From: Nocardioides marinus
Lineage (GTDB): Bacteria > Pseudomonadota > Alphaproteobacteria > Rhodobacterales > Rhodobacteraceae
NCBI GenBank assembly: GCA_019801415.1
Contig: JAHVJD010000007.1
Coordinates: 124,001-188,000, forward strand
Length of the DNA: 64,000 nt
Direction: 5' to 3'
Part shown: one piece after another, positions 62,999 to 64,000 of the stretch
How the letters are laid out: every line of letters begins with the position of its first letter
Position numbering within the stretch: position 1 is the stretch's first letter
Made by a program: the position numbers and the translations under genes
The notes under the pieces: model-generated
The model's input: only the letters and a program-made list of their open reading frames with translations
The model's database searches: none
What the model was told of the DNA's origin: nothing

Positions 62999-63850
62999 AT
63001 GAACGGCATCAGAGCAGGAGCCAGAACCCTCGGCGTGGTCCTCTTGGTGGCGGCCCTTGCAGGGTGCGGCGGCGCGGATGGCGACGCGGCAACCCGGAAC
63101 GAGGCGCTGGAAACCTACACGCCGGAGCAGATCTACCAGCGCGGCGAATACGAGCTCGCCAACAAGAAGCCCAAGGATGCCGCTTATTACTTCTCGGAGA
63201 TCGAGCGGTTGTACCCCTACTCCGAGTGGGCCAAGCAGGCGCTGATCATGCAGGCCTTTGCCTATCACAGCACCAAGGATTACGAGAACAGCCGGGCGGC
63301 GGCGCAGCGGTTCATCGATTTCTACCCGGCGGATGAAGATGCCGCCTATGCGCAGTATCTGCTGGCGCTGAGCTATTATGACCAGATCGACGAGGTCGGC
63401 CGCGACCAGGGGCTGACCTTCCAGGCCCTGCAGGCGCTGCGCACCGTCATCGAGGTCTATCCTGACAGCGAATACGCCACTTCCGCGATCCTGAAGTTCG
63501 ACCTTGCGTTCGATCATCTGGCAGGCAAGGAAATGGAGATCGGCCGGTATTACCTCCGCCGCGGGCATTATACCTCGGCGATCAACCGTTTCCGCGTTGT
63601 GGTGGAGGAGTTCCAGACCACCAGCCACACCGCTGAAGCGCTGCACCGACTGGTCGAAGCCTATCTGTCGCTGGGCCTCACTGGCGAGGCACAGACGGCG
63701 GCGGCGATCCTCGGACACAATTTCCGCTCGACCGAGTGGTATGAGGACAGCTATCGCCTGCTGACCTCGAACGGGCTTGAGGCCAAGGATCGTGGCAACA
63801 ACTGGCTGAGCCAGATCTATCGTCAGTCGCTGAAAGGCCAGTGGCTGTAA
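62999..63850 (+). CDS. bamD: Outer-membrane assembly lipoprotein BamD
   Basis: This encodes 283 residues from ATG 62999. The lipoprotein signal ends in LVAALAGCGG, and five TPR-like repeats follow (IYQRGEYELANKKPKDAAYYFSEIE opens the first). BamD works with BamA to insert beta-barrels. An in-frame GTG at 62984 also has a ribosome-like site (GAAGG), so the start may be five codons earlier. Confidence 0.93.
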   Translation: MNGIRAGARTLGVVLLVAALAGCGGADGDAATRNEALETYTPEQIYQRGEYELANKKPKDAAYYFSEIERLYPYSEWAKQALIMQAFAYHSTKDYENSRAAAQRFIDFYPADEDAAYAQYLLALSYYDQIDEVGRDQGLTFQALQALRTVIEVYPDSEYATSAILKFDLAFDHLAGKEMEIGRYYLRRGHYTSAINRFRVVVEEFQTTSHTAEALHRLVEAYLSLGLTGEAQTAAAILGHNFRSTEWYEDSYRLLTSNGLEAKDRGNNWLSQIYRQSLKGQWL

Positions 63851-63907
63851 CGCTGGCAAGGGCATTGGGGGCGGCTCGCGAGGGCCGGACGTAATGGGGG
63901 CGGAGCG

Positions 63908-64000
63908 ATGCTGCGCGCGCTTGATATACGCGATCTACTGATCATTGATCATCTGGAGCTGAACTTTCAGCCCGGCCTGAACGTGCTGACCGGCGAAACC
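63908..64000 (+). CDS. recN: DNA repair protein RecN, N-terminal fragment (cut by window end)
   Basis: 31 codons are visible: MLRALDIRDLLIIDHLEL and FQPGLNVLTGET, the start of the SMC-like RecN ATPase whose Walker A would follow just beyond the edge. GGGGGCGGAG precedes the ATG. bamD followed by recN is usual in Rhodobacteraceae. No LexA box is seen in the 57-base spacer. Confidence 0.85.
   Translation, partial: MLRALDIRDLLIIDHLELNFQPGLNVLTGET

Noticed and set aside
1-64000. CRISPR array, intact IS element or prophage
   Set aside because: No regularly spaced repeat-spacer array, transposase with terminal repeats, or phage structural gene was seen.

Overview
The window is high-GC chromosomal DNA from an alphaproteobacterium, most likely a Rhodobacteraceae member of the Roseobacter group. 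Supporting signs are an uninterrupted mraZ-to-ftsZ-lpxC-bamD-recN cell-wall and division cluster, a DUF2484 gene between murC and murB, a DUF6324 gene, a DUF1127 gene followed by four CCUCCUCCC-loop small RNAs (the CcsR or 'cuckoo' type described in Rhodobacter), GTTC-N7-GTTC SOS boxes, and a tRNA-His without an encoded G-1. No species name can be given from sequence alone.

Layout. 1-3999: a partial DUF4166 protein, small unknown proteins, a tandem pair of paralogous lipoproteins, YjbQ, NrdR and RibD. 4097-8624 (minus): a capsule trio, kpsS, a Wza-type export lipoprotein and kpsC. 8786-11858: riboflavin synthesis and nusB (ribE, a RibBX-type ribB, ribH, nusB); with ribD this leaves only an intact GTP cyclohydrolase II unaccounted for. 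11859-18000: small genes, a candidate 6S RNA, an ArsR/SRPBCC pair with twin operators, the SOS gene mmcB, tRNA-His, tRNA-Tyr, rlmB, a YHS-domain protein and a CoA-binding protein. 18204-23416 (minus): histidine genes hisB, hisH, hisA, hisF and hisE interleaved with unrelated small genes. 23591-28043: a stand-alone AsnC/Lrp ligand-binding domain, a class III aminotransferase, and three near-identical tRNA-Gly(GCC) genes, two of which bracket a NaeI-type restriction-modification pair. 28202-36993: pyruvate carboxylase, an FMN alpha-hydroxy-acid dehydrogenase, an RHH protein, a DJ-1/PfpI protein and an SOS-box-preceded UvrD-type helicase. 37062-39100: perfect palindromes, the CcsR array with its DUF1127 gene, and mrp. 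39223-64000: a long regulatory region with an eight-unit TGGGA array, then the dcw cluster mraZ-rsmH-ftsL-ftsI-murE-murF-mraY // murD // ftsW-murG-murC-DUF2484-murB-ddlB-ftsQ-ftsA-ftsZ, lpxC, bamD and the start of recN.

How the parts work together. Most of the window is conserved housekeeping: peptidoglycan precursor synthesis and septation, lipid A commitment (LpxC), outer-membrane assembly (BamD), riboflavin and histidine synthesis and anaplerosis (Pyc). Regulatory layers readable from the DNA are two SOS boxes (mmcB, uvrD), three candidate CtrA sites (before a small gene at 483, before ddlB/ftsQA, before ftsZ), a twin ArsR operator, MraZ-like repeats, a terminator hairpin inside the start of kpsC, and the stress sRNA array. 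The only clear accessory module is the restriction-modification island between tRNA-Gly copies. A possible integrase relic lies between tRNA-His and tRNA-Tyr. I did not find a wholly undescribed system; the most unusual signals are the TGGGA array and the hairpin in kpsC.
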